Notes under the pieces: model-generated
What the model saw: only the letters and a program-made list of their open reading frames with translations
The model's database searches: none
What the model was told of the DNA's origin: nothing
Translations under genes and position numbers: made by a program
NCBI GenBank assembly: GCA_002334985.1
Contig: DDBY01000093.1
Location: 427 to 13,755 of the forward strand
Direction: 5' to 3'
DNA from: Micavibrio sp. UBA2020
Lineage (GTDB): Bacteria; Pseudomonadota; Alphaproteobacteria; Micavibrionales; UBA2020
DNA: 13,329 nt
In this document: positions 6,541 to 13,264 of the stretch, one piece after another
Position numbering within the stretch: position 1 is the stretch's first letter
Layout: each line of letters starts with the position of its first letter

Positions 6541-6825
6541 ATGGTACCGCCCACCGAGACGCCGGAAGATTTTGACGATGAAATGGCCGAAGACGGCGAA
6601 GAAGGCGCGGAGGTGCTGGAATTCACCCCCGAAGACGATGCCGCCATCGAGGATATCGCCGATACCGTCGTCGGCATGATGGAAGAATACGGCATGGATT
6701 GCGACATCCATTTCCCGATGTTCACCATGGAAGTCGAACATGGCGCGACGATAGAAGACATCGTGGAGGGGTATCAGGATATCCTCGACCACCTCGCCGC
6801 GCAAATGGCGGAGCAGCCGGAGTGA
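6541..6825 (+). CDS. Small acidic protein of unknown function, paralogue A (94 aa)
   Basis: The ATG at 6541 is chosen because AAGGA lies seven bases upstream; an earlier in-frame ATG at 6508 lacks a site. The first 24 residues are very acidic (PEDFDDEMAEDGEEGAE) and probably disordered. Residues 25-86 align without gaps to residues 17-78 of the protein encoded at 7545-7832, with 25 of 62 identical. Shared features are V-L/I-EFTPE, MMEE, IH-F/L-P, E.E.G.T and I-V/I-E/D-GY. The shared core looks like a short alpha/beta unit. The stop overlaps the GTG start of the HAD gene by 4 nt, so the two are translationally coupled. I recognise no family. A partner, adaptor or inhibitor of the neighbouring enzyme is one inference. 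Confidence 0.8.
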   Translation: MVPPTETPEDFDDEMAEDGEEGAEVLEFTPEDDAAIEDIADTVVGMMEEYGMDCDIHFPMFTMEVEHGATIEDIVEGYQDILDHLAAQMAEQPE

Positions 6826-7439
6826 GTGCTTACAAGGCCGTCATTTTTGACCGTGATGCAACGCTGAACCGCACCACGCAGATTTTGCGCGCAGGGCAGG
6901 CGGCGGGTGACAAGACGGACGGCTATGTGCTGGCGCCGCATGAACTTGAATTGTTTCCGGCGGTGAAGCCGGCGCTGGTGGCACTGCGTGCGCTGGGCGT
7001 GCTGCCGTTTGTCTTTACCCAGCAAAACTGTATCGGCAAGGGACTTGTCAGCGCGGATGACGTCGCGGCTATTCACGCCCACATGAACGGTATTCTAGGC
7101 ACGGCAGCGGCCATTGAAAAATTCTATCTGGCGTGGAGCGTGCCGGGACAGCCCGAAGACGCGCGCGCCAAGCCGTCGCCCGCGATGATTTTAGAGATGA
7201 TGCAGGAATACGCGCTTAAGCCTGCGGATGTTCTGGCGGCCGGAGATTCCATGCGCGATTACAAATCCGCGCGCGCTGCAGGCGTAGATTTCGTGTGGAT
7301 ACGCGACGACCTTGGCCGTGTCAGCGAAGCGGATATGCAGGCGACGGGCTGCAAAATTTATGACGATGTGCAGGCGATGGTGCGGGATATATTCCCCCAT
7401 GCGCCAAAATTCGCGCCGAAACCTGTATCGGGGCTTTGA
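6822..7439 (+). CDS. HAD-superfamily phosphatase-like protein, HisB-N/GmhB-like (205 aa)
   Basis: The start is GTG at 6822-6824, overlapping the previous stop as GTGA, with GGAG eight bases upstream. HAD motif I is FDRDATLN (nucleophile D10, acid D12); the usual FDRDGTLN of GmhB and HisB has Gly where Ala13 stands. Motif II threonine lies in VFTQQNCIGKG, the motif III lysine in AKPSP, and motif IV acids in AAGDSMRDYKSARAAGV, where relatives have GD..D. The order, including DGYV and LFPAVKPAL, matches the D,D-heptose 1,7-bisphosphate phosphatase subgroup. The Cys-rich zinc loop that normally precedes the RKP in GmhB is absent (YLAWSVPGQPEDARAKPSP). It is therefore probably an active small-molecule phosphatase of a divergent type; the substrate is unknown. 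It is enclosed by two paralogous small genes. Confidence 0.85.
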   Translation: MSAYKAVIFDRDATLNRTTQILRAGQAAGDKTDGYVLAPHELELFPAVKPALVALRALGVLPFVFTQQNCIGKGLVSADDVAAIHAHMNGILGTAAAIEKFYLAWSVPGQPEDARAKPSPAMILEMMQEYALKPADVLAAGDSMRDYKSARAAGVDFVWIRDDLGRVSEADMQATGCKIYDDVQAMVRDIFPHAPKFAPKPVSGL

Positions 7440-7484
7440 TAATAAAAGATTTTTTGATTCTTAACCGTTTGTTCAAATGTGCTT

Positions 7485-7493
7485 TGGTATAAT
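7485..7493 (+). promoter_or_regulatory. Extended -10 promoter upstream of paralogue B
   Basis: TGGTATAAT at 7485-7493 combines a consensus -10 hexamer with an upstream TG, the extended -10 arrangement that works with a poor -35. Transcription would start near 7500, about 45 nt before the ATG at 7545. This gives paralogue B and the P-loop gene an internal promoter separate from the upstream pair. Confidence 0.55.
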
Positions 7494-7544
7494 TGGGGTG
7501 CGGAAAGCTGCGTTCTTTTCGCAAAGCACAAAACGGAGCCAATC

Positions 7545-7832
7545 ATGGCAGGGCGCAAAGACAATAGCGGAGGACATCACGGTGACGAACACGTCATCGA
7601 ATTCACGCCCGAAGGCGCGTTCAATATCCGTGCCGCCGCAAAAAATTTTGCCCGTATGATGGAAGAGTCCAATCAGGCATTGATTATCCACCTGCCGCAT
7701 GTTTCAGTGGAGTTCGAGCCGGGCTGCACGCCCGAAGAAATCATTGATGGATATCATCAGGGGCTGCGCCATAAATTTGTCATTCACCATTCCAACAGCA
7801 ATTCCGGCAAAAAGCCGCCTGCGCCCAAATAA
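7545..7832 (+). CDS. Small protein of unknown function, paralogue B (95 aa)
   Basis: The ATG at 7545 follows CGGAG six bases upstream. The core (VIEFTPE ... RMMEES ... IIHLPHVSVEFEPGCTPEEIIDGYHQGL) aligns without gaps to the small acidic protein encoded at 6541-6825. The N-terminus is His/Gly-rich (NSGGHHGDEH) and the C-terminus is a short basic, Pro-rich tail (NSGKKPPAPK), so the two copies have opposite charge at their ends. A single cysteine is at position 61. It has its own extended -10 promoter and is followed after 14 nt by the P-loop gene, so the two are probably co-transcribed. No known family is recognised; the duplicated core probably has the same binding partner type in both copies. 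Confidence 0.8.
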   Translation: MAGRKDNSGGHHGDEHVIEFTPEGAFNIRAAAKNFARMMEESNQALIIHLPHVSVEFEPGCTPEEIIDGYHQGLRHKFVIHHSNSNSGKKPPAPK

Positions 7833-7846
7833 AAAAGGGGAACAGC

Positions 7847-8530
7847 ATGCCGCTTTCGCGTGACAGGCAAAAAATCGCCTTCATAACCAACAGCCGTCAG
7901 GAAATATTCTTCATGGCGCGGCTTTTGTCCGCAGGGCTTACGCCGAATGTCATGGCCGATAGACACGACCCGCTGGTGATTTCCGTGCGCGGCAGCATCG
8001 GCAGCGGCAAGAAAATCATCCCCGATGCCATGCGCGAATATTTTCTGGGCACGACGGCGCTGTCGCAGGTGACAGGACGCCCCGGATACGATGAATTCTG
8101 GCGCGGGCAGGTGCGCGGGCAGCAGGTTGAATTCGCCTATATCGACGCCGCTTGGCAAAGTGGTTATAGCCACGAAGAATTTTCATCCCCCTATATCCAT
8201 CAGGTGCGCGAAGCCTTTATGGCGGTGCGTGAACATGGCGGGATTGCCTTTGTGCATAACGATTACACGCTGGGGCTCAACCGCGGGGCGGGACTTGAAA
8301 TCTGGATGGAAAAGCAGGGCGTGCCCAACCCCGATGGCGCAAGAGCGCGCGCGCATGACAGCCCGCTGGCTGGAAAATTCCGCATGGCCAACAGCAAAGA
8401 CCGCGAAAACGAGTGGATACGCTACGTCGAGATTGAAGTCGCGGACAAGCGCCTGCTGGATTCCCCGAAATTCGGCGATGTGCTGAATAAACTTAGAAAC
8501 CGCCACAGGGGCGTGAATCTGAAAGTGTAA
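7847..8530 (+). CDS. P-loop NTPase-like protein of unknown function (227 aa)
   Basis: The ATG at 7847 follows AAGGGG by a short spacer and lies 14 nt after paralogue B. A Walker A-like loop, GSIGSGKK, covers 49-56 after a beta strand (PLVISVR), but the usual Ser/Thr after GK is Lys56. YIDAAW (98-103) may act as a Walker B-like strand, and GGIAFVHNDY (131-140) as a later core strand. Overall order loosely recalls TsaE (a tRNA-t6A ATPase), which has a GxxGxGKT loop, but the protein is longer than TsaE's usual 150 or so residues and its signature motifs are missing. The C-terminus is basic (NKLRNRHRGVNLKV). No membrane segment or signal is present. Nucleotide binding is plausible; the role is unknown. 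Confidence 0.75.
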   Translation: MPLSRDRQKIAFITNSRQEIFFMARLLSAGLTPNVMADRHDPLVISVRGSIGSGKKIIPDAMREYFLGTTALSQVTGRPGYDEFWRGQVRGQQVEFAYIDAAWQSGYSHEEFSSPYIHQVREAFMAVREHGGIAFVHNDYTLGLNRGAGLEIWMEKQGVPNPDGARARAHDSPLAGKFRMANSKDRENEWIRYVEIEVADKRLLDSPKFGDVLNKLRNRHRGVNLKV

Positions 8531-8566
8531 AGCGGCGACTTTACTGCGGGTTTAAGCAAAAGGGCT

Positions 8567-8634
8567 GTCACACCGGCGAAGGCCGGTGTCCATGTACCAG
8601 AGGGGGGCTGGGTACCGGCTTTCGCCGGTACGAC
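8567..8634. repeat. REP-like palindromic repeat, copy 1
   Basis: Two hairpins in tandem: ACCGGC-GAAG-GCCGGT (8572-8587) and GTACCGGC-TTTC-GCCGGTAC (8612-8631), bounded by GTCA and CGAC ends. The same layout and left-arm sequence recur at 11101-11173. It sits between the ends of two convergent genes, as REP/MITE-type extragenic repeats usually do, and may act as a weak terminator. Confidence 0.7.
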
Positions 8635-8664
8635 GGATGTTTTTTGGTGGGATGCCTGCGCGTC

Positions 8665-8718
8665 TTACTTGTCCCAAGGCGCTTTCGCGCCTTATTTATC
8701 CCACGGCGCTTTCGCGCC
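8665..8718 (-). repeat. 27-bp tandem duplication of the ferredoxin 3' end
   Basis: After the ferredoxin stop (8692-8694) the same frame reads GAKAPWDK and stops again at 8665-8667, repeating the last eight codons and stop of the gene. The copies, offset by 27 bp, differ at three bases (Pro CCG/CCT, Asp GAT/GAC, Lys AAA/AAG), all synonymous. The duplicate lies after a stop codon and so should not be translated. Confidence 0.8.
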
Positions 8719-9021
8719 GGGCAGGGCGACGGTGATGCCGTCCAGCTCGTCGCTCATCAAAATCTGGCAGCCGAGGCGCGATGTTTTCTTGAGGTCGAAG
8801 GCGAGGTCGAGCATGTCTTCCTCTTCCTCTTTCTTTTCATCCAGTTTGTCAAACCATGACGGGTCAACGACGACATGGCAGGTTGCGCAGGCAAGGCAGC
8901 CGCCACAGGCGCCTTCGATATCAATCCCGTGCTTGTGCGAAATTTCCATGAGCGAAAGGCCGTTCGGCGCATCCACCGTGCGCTCGGTGCCGTCTTTTTC
9001 GATGAAGGTCATTTTGGGCAT
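8692..9021 (-). CDS. fdx: Adrenodoxin-type [2Fe-2S] ferredoxin (109 aa)
   Basis: It carries single electrons in the cytoplasm, most likely for Fe-S cluster assembly or a monooxygenase partner. Cluster ligands are C39, C45 and C48 (ACGGCLACATCHV) plus C85 (SRLGCQI), the C-x5-C-x2-C...C pattern of vertebrate-type/ISC ferredoxins; C42 is an additional cysteine. The acidic helix EKKEEEEDMLDLAFDL (62-77) is the usual partner-docking region. Length is normal. The ATG at 9019-9021 has AAGGA upstream, and the desulfurase stop lies only 15 nt before it, so the two are one operon. This gives the isc-style pairing of sulfur donor and electron donor without other isc genes in view. Its C-terminal codons are duplicated after the stop. 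Confidence 0.92.
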   Translation of the reverse strand: MPKMTFIEKDGTERTVDAPNGLSLMEISHKHGIDIEGACGGCLACATCHVVVDPSWFDKLDEKKEEEEDMLDLAFDLKKTSRLGCQILMSDELDGITVALPGAKAPWDK

Positions 9022-9036
9022 GTGTTGTTGTCCTTG

Positions 9037-10158
9037 TTATGCTTGTTTTAATCTGGATTTGACCCGTGCGTACATATCCAGCCACTTTTCGATGAAATAA
9101 TCTACGTCTTTTTCCGTGGTGTTCCAGCCGAGGCTGACGCGCAGGGAGGCGCCGGCGGCGGCTTCATCCGCGCCCATGGCCTTTAGAACATGTGACGCCT
9201 TGACCGTCCCGCTGGAGCAGGCGGAGCCGTTGCTCACGCAAATCCCCGCAAGGTCGAGCGATATGAGCTGCGTTTCAGACGGCGCGCCGGGCAGGGCGAA
9301 CATGGTGGTATTGGCGATGCGCGGCATGTCCTTGCCGAAGAAAACCAGTTCGGGCGCGGCGGCCTTCAGGCTGGTTTCGATTTTGTCGCGCCAGAGGGAG
9401 AGTTTTTGAAATCCTTCCACGTCAATCAACGTTGTGGCATGGCCAAAGGCGACGATGCCTGGCAGATTTTCCGTGCCGCTGCGGATATTTTTTTCCTGAT
9501 TGCCGCCGCGCACCATGGGGGCGACGGGGTTGCAGTTGCAAATGACAAGGCAGCCCACGCCCTGCGGCCCGCCTATTTTGTGGGCGGAGAGGGTAACGAA
9601 ATCCGCGCCCAGTTTTTGCACATCCAGCGGGATTTTGCCAAAGGCCTGCACGGCATCGGTATGCACCAGCGCGCCGCGTTTGCGCGCCACGGCGACAATT
9701 TCTTCCATCGGTTGGATGACGCCGGTTTCGTTGTTGACGTACATGACGGAAATAAGTGTCTGGCGGGTATTGCCCTCCAGCATTTTACCAAGTGCCGCGA
9801 CATCGACGATACCGCTTGGCAGCACGGGCAAGACTTCCGCATCGCCGCGCACGCCGAGGACGGAGGGATGTTCGATGGCGGAGACAATCACGCGCTCCAT
9901 CCCTGCGCCGAGGAGGGCGAGGTTGTTCGCCTCCGTCGCGCCGCCCGTGAAAACAATCACGTCACGCAATCCAATATGTAGCGCCGCAGCAATTTCGCCG
10001 CGCGCCTGTTCGATTCTGCGGCGGGCTTCGCGTCCGGCCTTGTGGATAGCGGAGGCATTGCCCGGAAACGTCAGCATTTCCTGCATTTTTTCAACGACGG
10101 CCGGCTTCGTCGGCGTCGTCGCGTTGTGGTCCAGATAGGTTAGGCCGCTTATGCTCAT
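9037..10158 (-). CDS. Cysteine desulfurase, NifS/IscS family (373 aa)
   Basis: This PLP enzyme removes sulfur from L-cysteine, leaving a persulfide that feeds Fe-S clusters and tRNA thiolation. The PLP lysine is K194 (LSAHKIGGPQG). D168 and Q171 (HTDAVQ) and H97 (EHPS) are the usual cofactor contacts. The persulfide cysteine is C314 in the loop NGSACSSGTVKASHV; this SACSSG loop marks group I (IscS/NifS-like) rather than SufS. The start at 10156-10158 leads straight into the N-terminal YLDHNATTP motif, and length is slightly below the 380-400 typical for IscS. It heads an operon with the ferredoxin, divergent from an alpha/beta hydrolase across a 190-bp AT-rich promoter region. It may serve MnmA as well as cluster assembly; whether it is the only desulfurase in the genome is not visible. 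Confidence 0.93.
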   Translation of the reverse strand: MSISGLTYLDHNATTPTKPAVVEKMQEMLTFPGNASAIHKAGREARRRIEQARGEIAAALHIGLRDVIVFTGGATEANNLALLGAGMERVIVSAIEHPSVLGVRGDAEVLPVLPSGIVDVAALGKMLEGNTRQTLISVMYVNNETGVIQPMEEIVAVARKRGALVHTDAVQAFGKIPLDVQKLGADFVTLSAHKIGGPQGVGCLVICNCNPVAPMVRGGNQEKNIRSGTENLPGIVAFGHATTLIDVEGFQKLSLWRDKIETSLKAAAPELVFFGKDMPRIANTTMFALPGAPSETQLISLDLAGICVSNGSACSSGTVKASHVLKAMGADEAAAGASLRVSLGWNTTEKDVDYFIEKWLDMYARVKSRLKQA

Positions 10159-10248
10159 TTTTGTTCTAAATACCGTTTAGTCGAGTCGAAAAATCTATGA
10201 AGAACGAAATATAAATAATTGATTTATATAGAAAATTCAACATTTTTC

Positions 10249-10276
10249 TTGCTATCGTTTTTTCATTATGTATAGT
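10249..10276 (+). promoter_or_regulatory. Candidate promoter for the alpha/beta hydrolase
   Basis: TTGCTA (10249-10254) and TATAGT (10271-10276) are separated by 16 bp within an AT-rich intergenic stretch (10159-10350) shared with the divergent desulfurase operon. The start point would be near 10283, leaving a leader of about 70 nt before ATG 10351. No clear minus-strand promoter was picked out in the same region. Confidence 0.4.
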
Positions 10277-10350
10277 TTCGTCTTCGATAGAGGTTGTAAA
10301 GCAAAACAAGAAATATTCAACCGTAAGGCAGCAGGAGGCTAAATCTCAAT

Positions 10351-11016
10351 ATGCCAGAAGTCATGATTACAGGTCCCGCGGGACGTCTCGAAGGCCGCTA
10401 CAAACATAGCAAAATCCCCGGGTCGCCCATCGCGCTCATCCTTCATCCGAACCCGCAGCGCGGCGGAACGATGAATAACAAAATCTCCTACACCATGTTC
10501 CAGTCTTTCGCGGACCGCGGCTTTTCGACGCTGCGTTTCAACTTCCGCGGTGTCGGACGCTCGCAGGGTGAATTCGCCCATGGCGAAGGTGAACTGGCCG
10601 ATGCGGCATCCGCACTCGACTGGCTGCAAAGCGTGAACCCGGGCGCATCGTCCGTATGGGTTGGCGGTTTCTCCTTCGGCGCGTGGATTGGCATGCAATT
10701 GCTGATGCGCCGCCCCGAAATCGACGGCTATGTCTCGATTTCCCCGCCCGCGAACATCTATGACTTCAACTTCCTTGCCCCGTGCCCGAACGAAGGTCTT
10801 ATCGTTCAAGGCGACACGGATCAGGTCGTGAACGTCGAATCCGTCAATAAACTCGTCGACAAGCTGAAAGAACAGCGCGGCCCGAACGGCGTGGATTACC
10901 GCGTCATCCCCGGCGCCGGCCACTTCTTCAACAACCCCGGCGAAACCGAGCTGATGGCGAAATACGTCGGCGACTATCTCTATCGCGCCCTGTCTTCGCA
11001 AGAAGCCGCCGCGTAA
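10351..11016 (+). CDS. Alpha/beta hydrolase, COG2945-like (221 aa)
   Basis: A cytoplasmic serine hydrolase fold without signal peptide. The nucleophile elbow is GGFSFGA with S108; the catalytic acid is probably D157 (QGDTDQVV) and the histidine H191 (GAGHFF). LHPNPQRGGTMNNK (31-44) and FNFRGVGRSQG (63-73) are hallmark stretches of this small family, which has a short cap and about 210-220 residues. GGAGG at 10334-10338 lies 12 bases before the ATG, slightly long. It is divergent from the desulfurase/ferredoxin operon and ends just before a strong bidirectional terminator. Substrates of the family are poorly known (esters or acyl compounds). Codon use is regular and GC-rich, as expected of a resident, well-expressed gene. 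Confidence 0.9.
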   Translation: MPEVMITGPAGRLEGRYKHSKIPGSPIALILHPNPQRGGTMNNKISYTMFQSFADRGFSTLRFNFRGVGRSQGEFAHGEGELADAASALDWLQSVNPGASSVWVGGFSFGAWIGMQLLMRRPEIDGYVSISPPANIYDFNFLAPCPNEGLIVQGDTDQVVNVESVNKLVDKLKEQRGPNGVDYRVIPGAGHFFNNPGETELMAKYVGDYLYRALSSQEAAA

Positions 11017-11050
11017 GCGAAAATAGATACCCTCTATTTATACAACACAC

Positions 11051-11087
11051 AAAAAAACCGCCCCTGTTACGAGGGGCGGTTTTTTTG
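11051..11087. terminator. Bidirectional intrinsic terminator
   Basis: ACCGCCCCT and AGGGGCGGT pair perfectly (9 bp) around GTTACG, with seven A residues before and seven T residues after. It works on both strands, ending the hydrolase transcript (stop at 11016) and the convergent trxB transcript (stop at 11189). Flanking AACACAC and GTTGTGTG extend the symmetry. Confidence 0.92.
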
Positions 11088-11100
11088 TTGTGTGGCTATC

Positions 11101-11173
11101 GTCACACCGGCGCAGGCCGGTGTCCAGTTTTTAATATAAGCAAGGGCTGGATTCCGGCCTGCGCCGGAATGAC
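11101..11173. repeat. REP-like palindromic repeat, copy 2
   Basis: Double-hairpin unit: CACCGGC-GCAG-GCCGGTG at 11105-11122, then ATTCCGGC-CTGC-GCCGGAAT at 11151-11170, with GTCA at one end and its complement TGAC at the other. It shares the left arm and layout of the copy at 8567-8634; the right arm keeps CCGGC/GCCGG but swaps the outer bases with compensation. It lies between a terminator and the trxB stop. Confidence 0.75.
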
Positions 11174-11188
11174 CTGCGTCAGCTTAAA

Positions 11189-12223
11189 TCAAACCTCCGG
11201 CGGTTTATTGCCGTTGACGGTTTTCTTGGGCGGGGTGGCGTTTGCGGCGTCGTCGTTGGTGTTGTTGTGGTTCACTGACGGCGTGGCTGTGAGGTGGGCG
11301 AGGTAGCGGTCGGCTTCGAGTGCGGCCATGCAGCCCATACCGGCGGCGGTCACGGCTTGGCGGAAGATTTTGTCTTTCACGTCGCCCGCGGCGAAAACAC
11401 CCGGAATGTTGGTTTCAGTGCTGTCGGGTTTGGTGACGATATAGCCGTCGGCGTCAATCGTGACCTGACCTTTGAACAAATCGGTGGCGGGTTTGTGGCC
11501 GATGGCGACGAAAACGCCATCGACTTTCATATCCGTAACCTGTCCGGTTTTCAGGTTTTTGATTTTCGCGCCGGTCACGCCCATGTTGTCGCCGGTGACT
11601 TCCTCGAGCGCGCTATCCCATACCACATTGATTTTCGGGTGGTTGAACAGGCGGTCCTGCATGATTTTTTCGGCGCGGAAGCTGTCGCGGCGATGCACGA
11701 CGGTGACTTTGGTCGCGAAGTTGGTGAGGAACAGCGCCTCTTCAACCGCGGAGTTGCCGCCGCCGACGACGATGACTTCCTTGCCGCGGTAGAAAAACCC
11801 GTCGCAGGTCGCGCAGGCGGAAACGCCTTTGCCTTTATATTGTTCTTCGGACGGCAGGCCGAGCCATTTGGCCTGCGCGCCCGTGGCGATGATAACGCTG
11901 TCGGCCAAATATACATCGCCGCTGTCGCCGATGGCTTTTTTGGGGTTGCTGTTCAGGTCAACGCTGGTGATGATGTCGCTTATCATTTCGGTGCCGACGT
12001 GTTCGGCCTGTTCCTTCATCTGCTCCATCAGCCAAGGGCCTTGAATGGGGGCGGCGAAGCCGGGGAAGTTTTCAACGTCGCTGGTGATGGTCATCTGCCC
12101 GCCCGGCTGCATGCCGGCAACCAGCAGCGGCTTCAGGTTCGCGCGCGCGGTGTAAATCGCCGCGGTGTAGCCAGCGGGGCCGGAGCCGATAATCAGCACC
12201 TTGGTGTGGTGGGTCTTGGACAT
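11189..12223 (-). CDS. trxB: Thioredoxin-disulfide reductase TrxB (344 aa)
   Basis: It uses NADPH and FAD to keep thioredoxin reduced in the cytoplasm. The FAD loop GSGPAG is at 13-18, the redox pair C137-A-T-C140 at 137-140, the NADPH loop GGGNSA at 154-159 with HRRD at 177-180, and the second FAD contact AAGDV near 278-282. Residues up to about 312 match the usual 310-320 length. The last 30 or so residues (SVNHNNTNDDAANATPPKKTVNGNKPPEV) are a low-complexity Asn/Pro/Lys tail not found in E. coli TrxB. AAGGAA about nine bases before the ATG lies in the last codons of the upstream ELM1-like gene, and the genes are only 3 bp apart, so they share a transcript. The tail might be disordered or bind a partner. 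Confidence 0.96.
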   Translation of the reverse strand: MSKTHHTKVLIIGSGPAGYTAAIYTARANLKPLLVAGMQPGGQMTITSDVENFPGFAAPIQGPWLMEQMKEQAEHVGTEMISDIITSVDLNSNPKKAIGDSGDVYLADSVIIATGAQAKWLGLPSEEQYKGKGVSACATCDGFFYRGKEVIVVGGGNSAVEEALFLTNFATKVTVVHRRDSFRAEKIMQDRLFNHPKINVVWDSALEEVTGDNMGVTGAKIKNLKTGQVTDMKVDGVFVAIGHKPATDLFKGQVTIDADGYIVTKPDSTETNIPGVFAAGDVKDKIFRQAVTAAGMGCMAALEADRYLAHLTATPSVNHNNTNDDAANATPPKKTVNGNKPPEV

Positions 12224-12226
12224 TGT

Positions 12227-13228
12227 TTATTTTCCTTCCTTGTTCGTCTGTGTCTTGTCGTTTAAATCAAAATTCAGGTTCATTTTTTGCGCAATCGCGG
12301 CGGCGACTTTTTCGGTGTCGCGCGGCGGGTCATAGCGCCAGTTGTCAAGCGTGCCGCCGAAGGGGCGGGTATATCCCTGTTCGCGCAGCAGGCGGTGGAA
12401 ATTATCCAGCCGACGCGCGCCGCCTTCGAGCGCCGCGATATACACGGGCTTGCCCGTCGAAATCGCCTCCGACGCCATGGAAACGCTGTCTTCGGTCACT
12501 ATGATATAATCCGCCAGCGCCAGAAAGCCAAAATAGGGGTTTTCGCCCTGTCCGTCCCAAAAAAAGACGTTTTTACCTGTCAATTTTTCGCGCAGCAGGG
12601 CGGCATTGTCTTCCCCCGTGCGGCGCGACGCCGTGACCATCAGCCCTGCGCCCGATGCCGCGAGTGTCTGCAAGCCTGCGGCCAGTTTTCCGGCGGCGGC
12701 GGGCGTCATGCGGTGGGCGCGGCTGTTGCCGCCTATCATCACGGCCACGCGCGGGGCGGGCAGGGCGGCGAGCTTGCAGCCCCATGTCTCGCGCGCATCC
12801 GCCAGTTTTTGCGGCGTCACGCGGTGCAGTCCGGCCGTGGTCACAACCACGTTGTCGCCGCGGATGTCGTCATGCTGGGGTGCAATCACGATGTCGAACA
12901 GGCTTGCGGGCAGTTTCGGGTCTTGTATCTGCACCAGCAGCGTTTTGCCGCCGCTTTGGCGCTTGATGTCGAGGCCGACGCCCACGGCCTTGCGGCCACT
13001 CACCAGCGCGATATCCGGCCACGGCGGCGCAATCGTGTCGCTGCCTTGGGCGAGGGCGTGGCTATGCCCCAGACGCAGCCACGGGCTCAGCTGTTTCCAC
13101 GGAAAGCGGAGCTTGACGCGCTTGATAACGGGCGTTATACCCAGCGCCTCGGCCACGCCGATGCACTGGTTTTCCGTGCCGGCGATGCCTTCGGTAACGA
13201 CCCAGCATGTCGGGGGGCGTTCTGACAA
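12227..13228 (-). CDS. ELM1-family (COG3660/DUF1022-like) protein (333 aa)
   Basis: This protein belongs to the family related to plant mitochondrial fission factor ELM1 and common in alphaproteobacteria. It probably has a GT-B-like two-domain fold, but the bacterial function is not established. Typical stretches are VVTEGIAGTENQCIGVAEALG (10-30), SGRKAVGVGL (77-86), IGGNSRAHR (165-173), SRRTGEDN (201-208) and the C-terminal TEDSVSMASEAISTGKPVY (245-263), which resembles a nucleotide-sugar site. TTG at 13226-13228 is chosen as start because AGGAG lies six bases upstream and no better ATG fits. The gene is first in an operon with trxB, with a sigma-70-like promoter upstream (13265-13292). Involvement in envelope or lipid glycan synthesis is an inference from the fold. 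Confidence 0.88.
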   Translation of the reverse strand: MSERPPTCWVVTEGIAGTENQCIGVAEALGITPVIKRVKLRFPWKQLSPWLRLGHSHALAQGSDTIAPPWPDIALVSGRKAVGVGLDIKRQSGGKTLLVQIQDPKLPASLFDIVIAPQHDDIRGDNVVVTTAGLHRVTPQKLADARETWGCKLAALPAPRVAVMIGGNSRAHRMTPAAAGKLAAGLQTLAASGAGLMVTASRRTGEDNAALLREKLTGKNVFFWDGQGENPYFGFLALADYIIVTEDSVSMASEAISTGKPVYIAALEGGARRLDNFHRLLREQGYTRPFGGTLDNWRYDPPRDTEKVAAAIAQKMNLNFDLNDKTQTNKEGK

Positions 13229-13264
13229 TTCAAGCTCCTGAATTTAAACGTGAAATCAGGATTA

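Noticed and set aside
10159..10350. An IscR- or RirA-type operator before the cysteine desulfurase
   Set aside because: TTTAGTCGAG and ACTAAACGG recall part of an IscR box, but no symmetric half-site could be found.
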